Below are positions 44,221 through 52,063 of a stretch of 64,000 nucleotides of DNA, one piece after another. Position numbers and translations under genes: made by a program. The notes under the pieces are model-generated. The model was not told the origin of the DNA and did no database searches. It saw only the letters and a program-made list of their open reading frames with translations. This DNA comes from Streptomyces griseocarneus (lineage in GTDB: Bacteria > Actinomycetota > Actinomycetes > Streptomycetales > Streptomycetaceae). The DNA is taken from NCBI RefSeq assembly GCF_014655595.1, contig NZ_BNBL01000006.1:311906-375905 (forward strand), given 5' to 3'. Positions within the stretch are counted from its first letter, which is position 1; every line of letters starts with the position of its first letter.

Positions 44221-44631
44221 TCAGAAACGGGTGCGCTCGTCGCTGGCGAAGAAGAAGCCGAAGGCCGCGCTGGCGAGGGCGACGATCGGGGTGATGACCA
44301 GGCTGATCTCGCGGTAGTCGTCACTCTTGAAGTGGGTCCAGTGGCCGAGGACCAGTGCAAGGGTGGGAAGGCCGGTGAGAAGGCCGACGAGCCACAGCAG
44401 CCCCACCGCCAGGGTGCGCCGCGTCTCACTCATGTGACGCTCCTTCAGGCCCACGACCTGGTCGTCGCGCACCCTGGAGTCCGGCTGCTCGTCCTCCTCG
44501 AACGCGCCGTGCGCCGCCGGCGCGGCGGGCGCGCCGTTCCCGGCTTCCCTGAGGAAGCCGATGTCCAGACCGTTGTCCGAGGGGGCCTCGTCCTCGATCA
44601 GGTCATCCGGTCGGCCTGACGTCATGGGCAT
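44221..44631 (-). CDS. small protein with two C-terminal membrane helices
   Basis: 136 residues. The ATG at 44631 shares one base with the preceding stop (TGATG) and has GGAAGAG upstream. N-terminal 70 residues are acidic and disordered (DDLIEDEAPSDNGLDIGFL). Membrane segments: about 82-106 (AVGLLWLVGLLTGLPTLALV) and 113-133 (SLVITPIVALASAAFGFFFA). Ends in a charged ERTRF. Third of three translationally coupled genes. Family not recognised. Confidence 0.7.
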   Translation of the reverse strand: MPMTSGRPDDLIEDEAPSDNGLDIGFLREAGNGAPAAPAAHGAFEEDEQPDSRVRDDQVVGLKERHMSETRRTLAVGLLWLVGLLTGLPTLALVLGHWTHFKSDDYREISLVITPIVALASAAFGFFFASDERTRF

Positions 44632-44789
44632 CAACTCTCTTCCGGAACGTGAAGGGATGGGTTCTTCCGGTCGGGGGGCGGCGGCCAGGGGGCTGCCGGG
44701 CCCAGCGTCCAGACGTTCGCGCCGGGCAGGGGCTGTTCGTCCTCCCGCAACTCCTCGTCGTCCAGGGGCGGTCGAGGCGGTTCCGTCAC
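44631..44789 (-). CDS. 52-residue acidic/proline-rich protein, relative of the upstream gene
   Basis: GTG 44789 overlaps the preceding stop (GTGA); the stop overlaps the next start (TGATG). The stretch LREDEQPLPGANVWTLGP resembles LREEEMPLPDVETWRIGP in the upstream protein, so the two look paralogous. No motif of a known family. Too short to be sure alone; the double coupling supports it. Confidence 0.6.
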   Translation of the reverse strand: MTEPPRPPLDDEELREDEQPLPGANVWTLGPAAPWPPPPDRKNPSLHVPEES

Positions 44790-45043
44790 GCGTGGGGACA
44801 CCCCCGCGGGCCGGGGATGCAGGTGCAGACCATGACCGGCGGTCCGATCCGCCACGTCTCGACGTCGGGCAGCGGCATCTCCTCCTCACGGAGCACCACT
44901 TCACCGTTGAGGAAGGGGTCCGGATCGTTGGGGTGGATGAACTCCCTGGGGAGCTGGGGCACTGGCAGCAGCTGACAGGCGTTGTGCCACTCGTAGAAGG
45001 GGGTGAGGTAGCCCCCCGCCTTGGCGTTCTCGCAGATCCTCAC
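44786..45043 (-). CDS. 85-residue protein with C-terminal cysteines, first of a coupled trio
   Basis: GTG 45043 with AGAGGGGG eight bases upstream. Sequence begins RICENAKAGGYLTPFYEW and ends VCTCIPGPRGCPHA; central LREEEMPLPDVETWRIGP recurs in the next protein. Five Cys in 85 residues might bind metal. Not recognised. Promoter-like elements lie 80-110 bases upstream. Confidence 0.65.
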   Translation of the reverse strand: MRICENAKAGGYLTPFYEWHNACQLLPVPQLPREFIHPNDPDPFLNGEVVLREEEMPLPDVETWRIGPPVMVCTCIPGPRGCPHA

Positions 45044-45122
45044 GCGTGGTGCCCCCTCTGAGGTTCGCCCGAGGGCGAAGGGATGACGGTGCCGCAGGTG
45101 CCCCCAAGTGTTGCCTGGGGCG

Positions 45123-45153
45123 AGCGTACCACATTGGGTGTGATCTGAGTCAA
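45123..45153 (-). promoter_or_regulatory. candidate promoter of the small-gene operon
   Basis: On the minus strand TTGACT (45153-45148) and TACGCT (45128-45123), spacing 19, about 80 bases before GTG 45043. The -10 resembles Streptomyces TAGGCT-type boxes; the spacing is on the long side. Confidence 0.3.
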
Positions 45154-45226
45154 CATTCGATCCACATCTCATGTGCATCAGATACACATCCATGACACAC
45201 TCGAAGCTCACGTCATGCAGATTTAC

Positions 45227-45255
45227 TTGACATCAAATCCTCCGACCCGCACTAT
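45227..45255 (+). promoter_or_regulatory. candidate promoter for the RHH gene; 45256-45551 is a long leader
   Basis: TTGACA (45227-45232), 17-base spacer, CACTAT (45250-45255), in an A/T-rich patch. It would leave about 290 bases of untranslated leader before the RHH start. That leader contains only a very short reading frame (MGYLAVL, 45299-45322, with a TTA codon and GGAGGG upstream); otherwise I see nothing in it. Confidence 0.4.
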
Positions 45256-45551
45256 GAAGGAGCGCGTTGGATCCAGTACGGCTGGAGGGAATGGTCTGAT
45301 GGGTTACTTAGCTGTCCTGTAAGTCCGACCGGCCGGCTGGTGTGACCGCCGGTGCCGCAAGCGGCTGTGGTTGCGTATAGGGGGAACCACGCCCAGACGG
45401 GGCAATGGGGTTGCTTCGTATTTCTGTGCGGCATGGATGCAGACTCGTGTGCACGTGGCTGTTCGGACGGCCCGGGCGTGGAAGCGCGCCGGCCGGAGCC
45501 CGATCGTTGCCGTGCCCGGGTCTTCGTGAACCTTCGAATGGGAGCCCTGGC

Positions 45552-45809
45552 ATGCCCGAGAACTCGACCGAGACGCCCACCACAGCGCCTGCAACCGATA
45601 CCCAAGTCACTCGGCTGAGCGTGAACATCAACGCGGAAACGGCCGCCAAGCTCCGCTGGTACAAGGACCACAAGGGCATCTCGATCACCGAGACCGTCCG
45701 CCGCGCCGTCGCCCTGCTGGATCTCGTGGAACGGGAGACGGCGAACGGAAGCGAAGTTCTCCTCAAGTCGCGCGACGGCAAGTCCGTCCGCCAACTGTGG
45801 ATGGTCTGA
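45552..45809 (+). CDS. ribbon-helix-helix (CopG-like) protein
   Basis: 85 residues from ATG 45552 with GGGAG upstream. An unstructured Thr/Pro N-terminus precedes TRLSVNINAETAAKLRWYKD, then GISITETVRRAVALLDLVERE: strand, helix, helix as in CopG/Arc-type DNA-binding domains. The tail is KSRDGKSVRQLWMV. Such proteins are antitoxins or small regulators; no toxin gene is adjacent. It might regulate its own long-leader promoter or the divergent small-gene operon. Confidence 0.75.
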   Translation: MPENSTETPTTAPATDTQVTRLSVNINAETAAKLRWYKDHKGISITETVRRAVALLDLVERETANGSEVLLKSRDGKSVRQLWMV

Positions 45810-45915
45810 CCCTGGCCTGACATCGGCCTGACACCACAGGTGCACAGCGCTGCTTTCCAACTCCCTTCCTCCGTCGCACACTTCGGAAAAGCGTGCGCAC
45901 CGACGGGGGAACGGC

Positions 45916-46926
45916 ATGAGTGGTTACGCACAGGACTTCACCTGGCTGTGGACGAGCCTCGGCCTCGGCTTGCTCGGCGTCTTGGGGTGGGTGGCGCTGT
46001 TGCACCACGCCGACCGCCGGCAGCGGGCGGCCCGCGGGCCGGGGCCGGCCGCGGGCTGGGGTGACTACGCTCTGGCCCGCGCGTCGCGCGAGGACCCGGA
46101 CCGGCTGGCGCCCACGGTCGCCGTGGCGCTGCTGCACCGCGGCGCCCTGGTCTGCCGGGACGGGAAGCTGCACGCCGTACCCGGCGTCCCGGAGGCCGAC
46201 CATCCGCTCGAGCGGGCGATGCTCGCTGCCGCGAGTCCTCCGGCGGACCTTCCCGCCGTCGTGCGGCGCGAGCCGTACGCCTCCGCCCTGGTGGAGTACG
46301 ACCGCGAGCTGACCGCCCGCGGCCTGCTTCCGCTGCCCGTCCGCGCGTTCCCGGCATGGCCGTTCGGCCTGCTCACGGTGCCCGCGCTGATCGTGCTCGG
46401 CGTCCGGCTCGGACTGCTCACGGCGGACGGCCCGCCGTCGGGAGCGGAGTACATCTGGGACTGGGGCGTCTTCGCGGGGCTCCTGGTCCTGACGGTGGCC
46501 GGGGCGGCGGCCGTGCCCCGGAGCAGGGCCGCCCGGGCCCTCAGGCCCTACGCCCGGCTCCCCGAAGTCGCCGCGGAGGGCGCCCGCCTGCGCGGCGAGC
46601 TGACCAGGCACGAGAGGCGGGAGCACCAGCGCCGCTTTCACCAGCCCCGGCTCGGCATCGACTCACCCGGGCTGGTCCGCGCCATGGCCGCTCTGGGCCC
46701 CGTCGCGCTCGCCGACCGCGAGGTCGCACGCTGCCTGGGCTGCGAGTGGACCCCGCCCCACCGCGTCAACCAGTGGGTCCTCGTCAGCATCCCGCGAAAG
46801 AAGTCCGGCGGCACGGGCCGCGGCAGCGGCAGTAGCAGTGGCGGCGTCGGACTCGGTGGGGCCTGCGGCGGCGGTTCGGGCTGCGGCGGGGGGTGTGGGG
46901 GCGGCGGCTGCGGTGGCGGCGTCTGA
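45916..46926 (+). CDS. TIGR04222-domain membrane protein with Gly/Cys tail
   Basis: 336 residues, SD GGGGGAACGG. Three membrane helices: about 12-28, 147-168 and 179-196. Region 40-140 (YALARASREDPDRLAPTVAVALLHRGAL) is the TIGR04222 core. The end is a run of Ser/Gly then GGCGGG units with Cys, the standard tail of this family. Role unknown; the Cys-rich tail may bind metal or be modified. Confidence 0.88.
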   Translation: MSGYAQDFTWLWTSLGLGLLGVLGWVALLHHADRRQRAARGPGPAAGWGDYALARASREDPDRLAPTVAVALLHRGALVCRDGKLHAVPGVPEADHPLERAMLAAASPPADLPAVVRREPYASALVEYDRELTARGLLPLPVRAFPAWPFGLLTVPALIVLGVRLGLLTADGPPSGAEYIWDWGVFAGLLVLTVAGAAAVPRSRAARALRPYARLPEVAAEGARLRGELTRHERREHQRRFHQPRLGIDSPGLVRAMAALGPVALADREVARCLGCEWTPPHRVNQWVLVSIPRKKSGGTGRGSGSSSGGVGLGGACGGGSGCGGGCGGGGCGGGV

Positions 46927-46968
46927 GCGGCCCCGCCGCCGGCGCGTGCGCCATGGCAGTCTGAAGGG

Positions 46969-47283
46969 ATGGACCAGTACCCCTGGCGCGCACCCGCCTC
47001 GCCCGCCTCACCCGGCGAGCCGCCGTACTACACGACCGACACGTGCGCCGGCTGCGGAGCCGTCGTCCACGGCATCCACGCCCGCTGGACCTGCGCGGCC
47101 TGCGGCGCCTGCAGCCCGTACCAGGAACCCCCCGAGGGCTGGGCCACCGAGATCACCCCGGAGGAACAGGCCACCAACACCGTGGGCTACGACCTGCCCG
47201 ACGGTCACACGGGCGGTCACACGGGCGGGAACACCGCACGCCGGCGGCGGATCACAGGCCCTTCCGCTCCAGGAAGTCCGTGA
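46969..47283 (+). CDS. small zinc-ribbon protein
   Basis: 104 residues. Two CxxC pairs (CAGCG near residue 26, CAACG near 44) with spacing of a zinc ribbon; the rest is disordered with two HTGG units. No enzymatic motif. It overlaps the convergent hydrolase gene by 32 bases at the 3' end. Probable but not certain gene. Confidence 0.62.
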   Translation: MDQYPWRAPASPASPGEPPYYTTDTCAGCGAVVHGIHARWTCAACGACSPYQEPPEGWATEITPEEQATNTVGYDLPDGHTGGHTGGNTARRRRITGPSAPGSP

Positions 47284-48034
47284 TCAGCTTCTGCCACTCC
47301 TCCGGCCGCTCGGCCATCGGGATGTGGCCCGAGGCGATCTCGGCGTACTCCGCGCCGGGGATGTTGTCCGCCAGGTAGCGCGAGTTCGCCGGGGAAACGA
47401 GGGTGTCCTGGGTGGTGGCGATGACCAGGGTGGGAACGGAGATGCCCGGGAGGTCGGCGGTGGTGTCGGCGAGGCCGACGGCGCCGGCCTGTTCGGCGGC
47501 GCCGGCCGGGACGTTCACGGCGATCTGGTCGAGGAAGGGGGCCACCTGGTCCTCGGGCACGGCGTTGTAGAAGTCCTCGCCGAAGCCCGACAGGGCGACG
47601 AAGCGGGCGAAGGCCTTCAGATCACCGTCGGCCAGCAGCTTCTGCCAGAGATCGAGCGAGGCCCGCAGCCGGTTGTCGGGGCGCGCCAGGCCCGCCGTCA
47701 GCACGAGGCCGCGCACGCGCTCCGGGTGGCGGGTGGCCGCCCGTACGGACACCAGGGTGCCCAGCGAGTAGCCGATCAGCGTGAAGGTCTCCAGGCCCGC
47801 CCGGTCCGCCTCCGCGACGATCGCGTCGGCCAGGACGTCGACGGTGAGCCCGCCCGGTACGCGCGGCGTGGCGCCGGAGCCGGGGTAGTCGGGGGCGACG
47901 ACGGTGTGGGCGGCGGCCAGGGCCGGGATGATCGGGGCGTAGTTGCCCTCGATGCTGCCGCCCGCGCCGTGCGCGAGGAGGAGGCCGGGGCCGGAACCGG
48001 TGACGGACGTGGAGAGCGCGGGAATGTGTGTCAT
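47252..48034 (-). CDS. alpha/beta hydrolase
   Basis: 260 residues from ATG 48034 (MTHIPALS); ATG 48058 is an in-frame alternative and neither has a strong SD. Oxyanion HGAGG near residue 22, nucleophile in GYSLG (about 91), acid in TTQDTLVSP, His in SGHIPM. Substrate unknown. Divergent from a MerR regulator 60 bases away, which probably controls it: TTGACC and TGAC-N12-GTCA lie in the gap on the hydrolase strand. Confidence 0.88.
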   Translation of the reverse strand: MTHIPALSTSVTGSGPGLLLAHGAGGSIEGNYAPIIPALAAAHTVVAPDYPGSGATPRVPGGLTVDVLADAIVAEADRAGLETFTLIGYSLGTLVSVRAATRHPERVRGLVLTAGLARPDNRLRASLDLWQKLLADGDLKAFARFVALSGFGEDFYNAVPEDQVAPFLDQIAVNVPAGAAEQAGAVGLADTTADLPGISVPTLVIATTQDTLVSPANSRYLADNIPGAEYAEIASGHIPMAERPEEWQKLITDFLERKGL

Positions 48035-48094
48035 GTGCAGGAGGTTGCCGTATGACATCAGTGTGAAGGTCAAGTCGGCGGGGGGAAGTCGTCC

Positions 48095-48490
48095 ATGCGC
48101 ATCGGTGAGCTGTCACGTCGTACGGGAGTGAGCCCCCGGCTCCTGCGCTACTACGAGCAGCAGGACCTGCTCGGCTCGGAGCGCGACACCAACGGCTACC
48201 GCCGCTACCACCCCGACGCCCCCGAGCGCGTCGCCCGGATCCGCGAGCTGCTCGACGCCGGCATGACGACGGAGGTCATCCGCACCCTGTTGCCCTGCGC
48301 CCAGGGCGGCCCCGGGCTGCTCGCGTGCTCCCATTCGGTTCAGGTGCTGGACGATCAGCTCGCCCGCGTGGACGAGCAGATGGCCGAGCTCCGGCGCAAG
48401 AAGGAGGCGCTGCTCGGGGTGACCGACGCGATGGAGACCCGTCGACACGAGGACGAGGCGCTGGCGAGGGCGGCGCTGAAGTCGGCCTGA
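48095..48490 (+). CDS. MerR-family transcriptional regulator
   Basis: 131 residues. MerR wHTH (MRIGELSRRTGVSPRLLRYY, NGYRRY), then a coiled-coil dimer helix (VQVLDDQLARVDEQMAELRRK). Short C-terminus with LPCAQGGPGLLAC; the two Cys could sense metal or redox, but the spacing does not match CueR or SoxR. Likely controls the divergent hydrolase. SD GGGGGAAG. Confidence 0.9.
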   Translation: MRIGELSRRTGVSPRLLRYYEQQDLLGSERDTNGYRRYHPDAPERVARIRELLDAGMTTEVIRTLLPCAQGGPGLLACSHSVQVLDDQLARVDEQMAELRRKKEALLGVTDAMETRRHEDEALARAALKSA

Positions 48491-48548
48491 CCTGTGCGAA
48501 CGCCCGGTGGCCGGGCCGTTGTCAGTGGTCGCCCCTACTCTCGGTGAC

Positions 48549-48941
48549 ATGGCAAAGGTGAGGCTCGTCGACGAGACGACATCGGGGGAGCGACGCGACG
48601 CCTGGGCGCTCGAGTGGGCCGAGGAGCGGCTGACGCTGCGTGAGGTGATCCGCCGTCGGGTGTTCGAGGAAGTGGCCGTGCTGAACGAGGCCCGTGTTGA
48701 GGGTGGCCACGGGCTGGTGCGGCCGACCGAGACCGAGCGCCTGCTCAACGGCCCCGACCAGCGCGAGGCCCGGCGGATGCTCCCGCAGAAGTGCTACGAG
48801 CGCGCGCTCGCCGACTTCGGGCGCAACGGCTTCCTGGTGCTCGTCGGCGACCGGCAGATATGGGACCTGGACGAGGAGGTCGACCTCACGGCCGGCGCCG
48901 AGATCACGTTCCTCAAGCTCGTTCCCCTGGTGGGTGGCTGA
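48549..48941 (+). CDS. small protein coupled to the DUF4132 gene
   Basis: 130 residues, alpha/beta prediction: KVRLVDETTSGE, ALEWAEERLTLREVIRRRVFEEV, then FLVLVGDRQIWDLDEEVDL. It looks like a ubiquitin-like or adaptor domain by length, but I do not recognise the family. The stop shares one base with the DUF4132 start (TGATG). Coupling implies a complex or common pathway. Confidence 0.75.
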   Translation: MAKVRLVDETTSGERRDAWALEWAEERLTLREVIRRRVFEEVAVLNEARVEGGHGLVRPTETERLLNGPDQREARRMLPQKCYERALADFGRNGFLVLVGDRQIWDLDEEVDLTAGAEITFLKLVPLVGG

Positions 48942-51193
48942 TGACGACTACGACAGAGAGCCAGGCGGCGGACCAGGCCGCGGACTGTGCCGCGGACCAG
49001 GCGGCGGACCAGGCCCGGATGGAAGAGCTCGGCGAGCTCTACGTCTGTTACAACACCCACAAGATGTGGCCCCTGCTGAGCGCCGCGCTCGCCGCTGGGC
49101 AGCCGCTGCCCGGCTCCTTCGTCGGCGTGCTCCGGCGCACGGCCCTGATCGCCTACTGGCAGGTCGAGAAGCAGTGGGGCAAGACCATCGCGGGCCTGAC
49201 CGAGCCCGTCGTCAACCCCGGTGAGGCCTGGGCCGACCGCGCCCTGGCCGAGCTGCCCGCGCTCGACGACGCCTGGCGGCTGCTGCTGGCCCACGCCGCC
49301 ACGGCCTGCACCGCACGGCCCACCGCCAAGTGGGACAAGACCGCCCGGGCCCTGCTCGACGAGCTCGACGCGCTCGGCGAGGGCTCCGACGCCGTACGCG
49401 GGCGCCTGCTGTCCTGGCTCGCGCTCGTCGGCCGCCCCCGGACCGCGCCGGTGCACATCCCTCCGTACGGACCGGACCCCAACACCGAGATCGACCCGTA
49501 CAACGCCGACGCCCTGCGCGGCATCACACGGCTGCTGGCCCTCCTCCCGCCGCACCCCGACACCGTCCGCGGCCTGGGCGCGCTGGTGGAGTTCTCGCTG
49601 CGCAAGGTCCCCGGCGTCGGGCCGCGCAGCCCCAAGCTGGCCAACGCCGCCGTGATCGCCCTCTCCCGCGTCGACGGCGACGCCGCCCTCGCCGAGCTGG
49701 CCCGGCTCTCCGCCCGCGTCACCTACAAGGGCACCCTCAAGCAGCTCGACACCGCACTCACGGCCCGGGCCGAGGCGATGGGGCTCGGCCGCGACGAGAT
49801 CGAGGAGCTGGCCGTCCCCTCGTACGGCCTGACGGAGGTCGGCCGCAGCGTCCACGCCCTCGGCGACTGCGCGGCGGAGCTCGCGGTCCTGGGCGGCAAG
49901 GCCGTCCTCGCCTGGCGCAACGCCACCGGAAAGGCCGTCAAGAGCCCGCCCGCCGCCGTGCGGCGCGACCATGCCGACGAGCTCAAGGAGCTCAAGGCGG
50001 CGGTCAAGGACATCGACAAGATGCTCGGCGCCCAGAGCGAGCGCCTGGACCGGCTCTTCCTCGCCCGCCGCCGGTGGAGGTACGCCGCCTGGCGCGAGCG
50101 CTACGCCGACCACCCGCTCGTGGGCACCCTCGCCCGCCGGATGCTGTGGATCGTCGACGGCCGGGCCTGCGGCTTCGCCGACGGCGCCTGGCGCACCCTC
50201 GCCGACGCCGAGGTGACGGCCGGACCTGACGCCCCGGTCGAGCTGTGGCACCCGGCCGTCCGGGAGCCGGCCGAGGTCCTCGCCTGGCGCGAGTGGCTCG
50301 AACGCCACGGCGTCACCCAGCCGTTCAAGCAGGCCCACCGCGAGGTGTACCTGCTCACTGACGCCGAGCGCGCCACCCGCGTCTACTCCAACCGCTTCGC
50401 GGCCCACGTGCTGCGCCAGCACCAGTTCCACTCCCTGACGGCGGTCCGGGGCTGGCGGAACAAGCTGCGCCTGTGCGTGGACGACTCCTACCCGCCCGCG
50501 CTGCGCGTGCTGTCCGAGTGGGGGCTGCGCGCGGAGTTCCGGGTGGACGGCGTCGAGGACCGGATGGGCGCGAACCTCACCGAATCCGGCAGCTATCTGT
50601 GGCTGGCCACCGACCAGGTCCGCTTCTACCCCGTCGACGCGCCGCAGCACACGGCCCACGCCGGCTCCGGCGACTACCGCCCGGGCTGGAACGAGCCGCC
50701 CGCCGAGCCGGTACCGCTGGCGGAGATACCGCCCCTGGTGCTGAGCGAGGTGCTGCGCGACGTCGACCTGTTCGTCGGCGTGGCGAGCGTGGGCAACGAC
50801 CCCACCTGGCAGGACGGCGGCCCCGAGGGCCGCTTCCGGGACTACTGGACCTCGTACGGCTTCGGCGAGCTGTCGCAGAGCGCCGAGACCCGGGCCGCGC
50901 TGCTGGCCCGGCTCGTGCCGCGGCTGGCGATATCCGACCGCTGCACGGTCGAGGGCCGGTTCCTGCTGGTGCGGGGCGAGCTGCACACGTACAAGATCCA
51001 CATGGGCTCGGGGAACATCCTCATCAGCCCGCACGACCGGTACCTGTGCATCGTCCCGAAGGCGGCCGGGGCCGTGGAGACGGGCTACCTGCCCTTCGAG
51101 GGAGACCGGACGCTCTCCACGATCCTCAGCAAGGCCATGATGCTCGCCCGGGACAACGAGATCACCGACCCGACGATCACCAGCCAGCTCTAG
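48941..51193 (+). CDS. DUF4132-domain protein
   Basis: 750 residues. The first 30 residues hold a four- to fivefold AADQ repeat (QAADQAADCAADQAADQA). The middle is HEAT-like helical (VNPGEAWADRALAELPALDD to about 400). The C-terminal third (about 480-720: WREWLERHGVTQPFKQAHREVYLL, FRDYWTSYGFGELSQSAETR) is DUF4132 as in E. coli YehI/MolR. Function unknown; DUF4132 proteins often accompany WGR or MoxR-like genes. Here the only partner is the 130-residue gene upstream. No TTA codons. Confidence 0.85.
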   Translation: MTTTTESQAADQAADCAADQAADQARMEELGELYVCYNTHKMWPLLSAALAAGQPLPGSFVGVLRRTALIAYWQVEKQWGKTIAGLTEPVVNPGEAWADRALAELPALDDAWRLLLAHAATACTARPTAKWDKTARALLDELDALGEGSDAVRGRLLSWLALVGRPRTAPVHIPPYGPDPNTEIDPYNADALRGITRLLALLPPHPDTVRGLGALVEFSLRKVPGVGPRSPKLANAAVIALSRVDGDAALAELARLSARVTYKGTLKQLDTALTARAEAMGLGRDEIEELAVPSYGLTEVGRSVHALGDCAAELAVLGGKAVLAWRNATGKAVKSPPAAVRRDHADELKELKAAVKDIDKMLGAQSERLDRLFLARRRWRYAAWRERYADHPLVGTLARRMLWIVDGRACGFADGAWRTLADAEVTAGPDAPVELWHPAVREPAEVLAWREWLERHGVTQPFKQAHREVYLLTDAERATRVYSNRFAAHVLRQHQFHSLTAVRGWRNKLRLCVDDSYPPALRVLSEWGLRAEFRVDGVEDRMGANLTESGSYLWLATDQVRFYPVDAPQHTAHAGSGDYRPGWNEPPAEPVPLAEIPPLVLSEVLRDVDLFVGVASVGNDPTWQDGGPEGRFRDYWTSYGFGELSQSAETRAALLARLVPRLAISDRCTVEGRFLLVRGELHTYKIHMGSGNILISPHDRYLCIVPKAAGAVETGYLPFEGDRTLSTILSKAMMLARDNEITDPTITSQL

Positions 51194-51244
51194 GGGCCCG
51201 GCCGGCGACCGGCGCCGGAAGGACCTCTCGAGGGCACAAAACGG

Positions 51245-51284
51245 CGGGCCCGCTCCGCACCGGGAGCGGTGCGGAGCGGGCCCG
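51245..51284 (-). terminator. strong terminator of the sdh operon (also faces the DUF4132 gene)
   Basis: 17-bp perfect stem: CGGGCCCGCTCCGCACC and GGTGCGGAGCGGGCCCG with a 6-base loop. On the minus strand CGTTTTG follows, so it terminates sdhB transcripts; it may also stop readthrough from the convergent gene. Confidence 0.8.
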
Positions 51285-51304
51285 TGACCCGTAGCGGGAG
51301 GAGA

Positions 51305-52063
51305 TCAGAAGCGGCGCGTGATCAGCGCTCGCTTCACCTCCTGGATCGCCTTGGTGACCTCGATGCCACGCGGGCACGCGTCGGTGCAGTTGAAGGTCGT
51401 CCGGCAGCGCCAGACGCCGTCCTTGTCGTTGAGGATCTCCAGGCGCTGCTCTCCGGCCTCGTCACGCGAGTCGAAGATGAAGCGGTGCGCGTTGACGATC
51501 GCCGCCGGGCCGAAGTACTGGCCGTCGTTCCAGAACACCGGGCACGAGGACGTGCACGCGGCGCACAGGATGCACTTGGTGGTGTCGTCGAAGCGCTCGC
51601 GGTCCTCGGCGGACTGCAGGCGCTCGCGCGTCGGCTCGTTGCCCTTGGTGATGAGGAAGGGCATGACGTCGCGGTACGCCTGGAAGAACGGCTCCATGTC
51701 GACCACGAGGTCCTTGAGCACCGTCAGGCCCTTGATGGGCTCGACCGTGATCGGCTTCTCGGGGTTGATGTCCTTGATCAGCGTCTTGCACGCGAGGCGG
51801 TTCTTGCCGTTGATCCGCATCGCGTCGGAGCCGCAGATGCCGTGCGCGCAGGAGCGACGGAACGTCAGCGAGCCGTCGAGGTCCCACTTGATCTTGTGGA
51901 GACCGTCGAGGACGCGCTCCTTGGGGTCGATCTCGACCTGGAAGTCCTGCCAGGTGGCCTCGGCCGAGACCTCCGGGTTGAACCGGCGGACGCGGAAGGT
52001 GACCGTGATGTACGGCGAGGCCTGGGCCGCGGAGCCGGTCTTCTCGAGAGTCGGGGTAGCCAT
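51305..52063 (-). CDS. sdhB: succinate dehydrogenase iron-sulfur subunit
   Basis: 252 residues. Carries electrons from FAD to quinone. 2Fe-2S site CAHGICGSDAM plus a distal Cys, then CILCAACTSSCPVF (4Fe-4S) and CTDACPRGI (3Fe-4S). The ATG overlaps the sdhA stop by one base (TGATG). Last gene of sdhCDAB. Confidence 0.96.
   Translation of the reverse strand: MATPTLEKTGSAAQASPYITVTFRVRRFNPEVSAEATWQDFQVEIDPKERVLDGLHKIKWDLDGSLTFRRSCAHGICGSDAMRINGKNRLACKTLIKDINPEKPITVEPIKGLTVLKDLVVDMEPFFQAYRDVMPFLITKGNEPTRERLQSAEDRERFDDTTKCILCAACTSSCPVFWNDGQYFGPAAIVNAHRFIFDSRDEAGEQRLEILNDKDGVWRCRTTFNCTDACPRGIEVTKAIQEVKRALITRRF

Noticed and set aside
44108..44317. 69-residue basic frame on the plus strand
   Set aside because: Overlaps the terminator and end of the coupled operon; no SD and no family resemblance.
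45252..45917. Long minus-strand frames across the RHH gene
   Set aside because: They run antisense to a supported RHH domain and a strong promoter and show no motifs.
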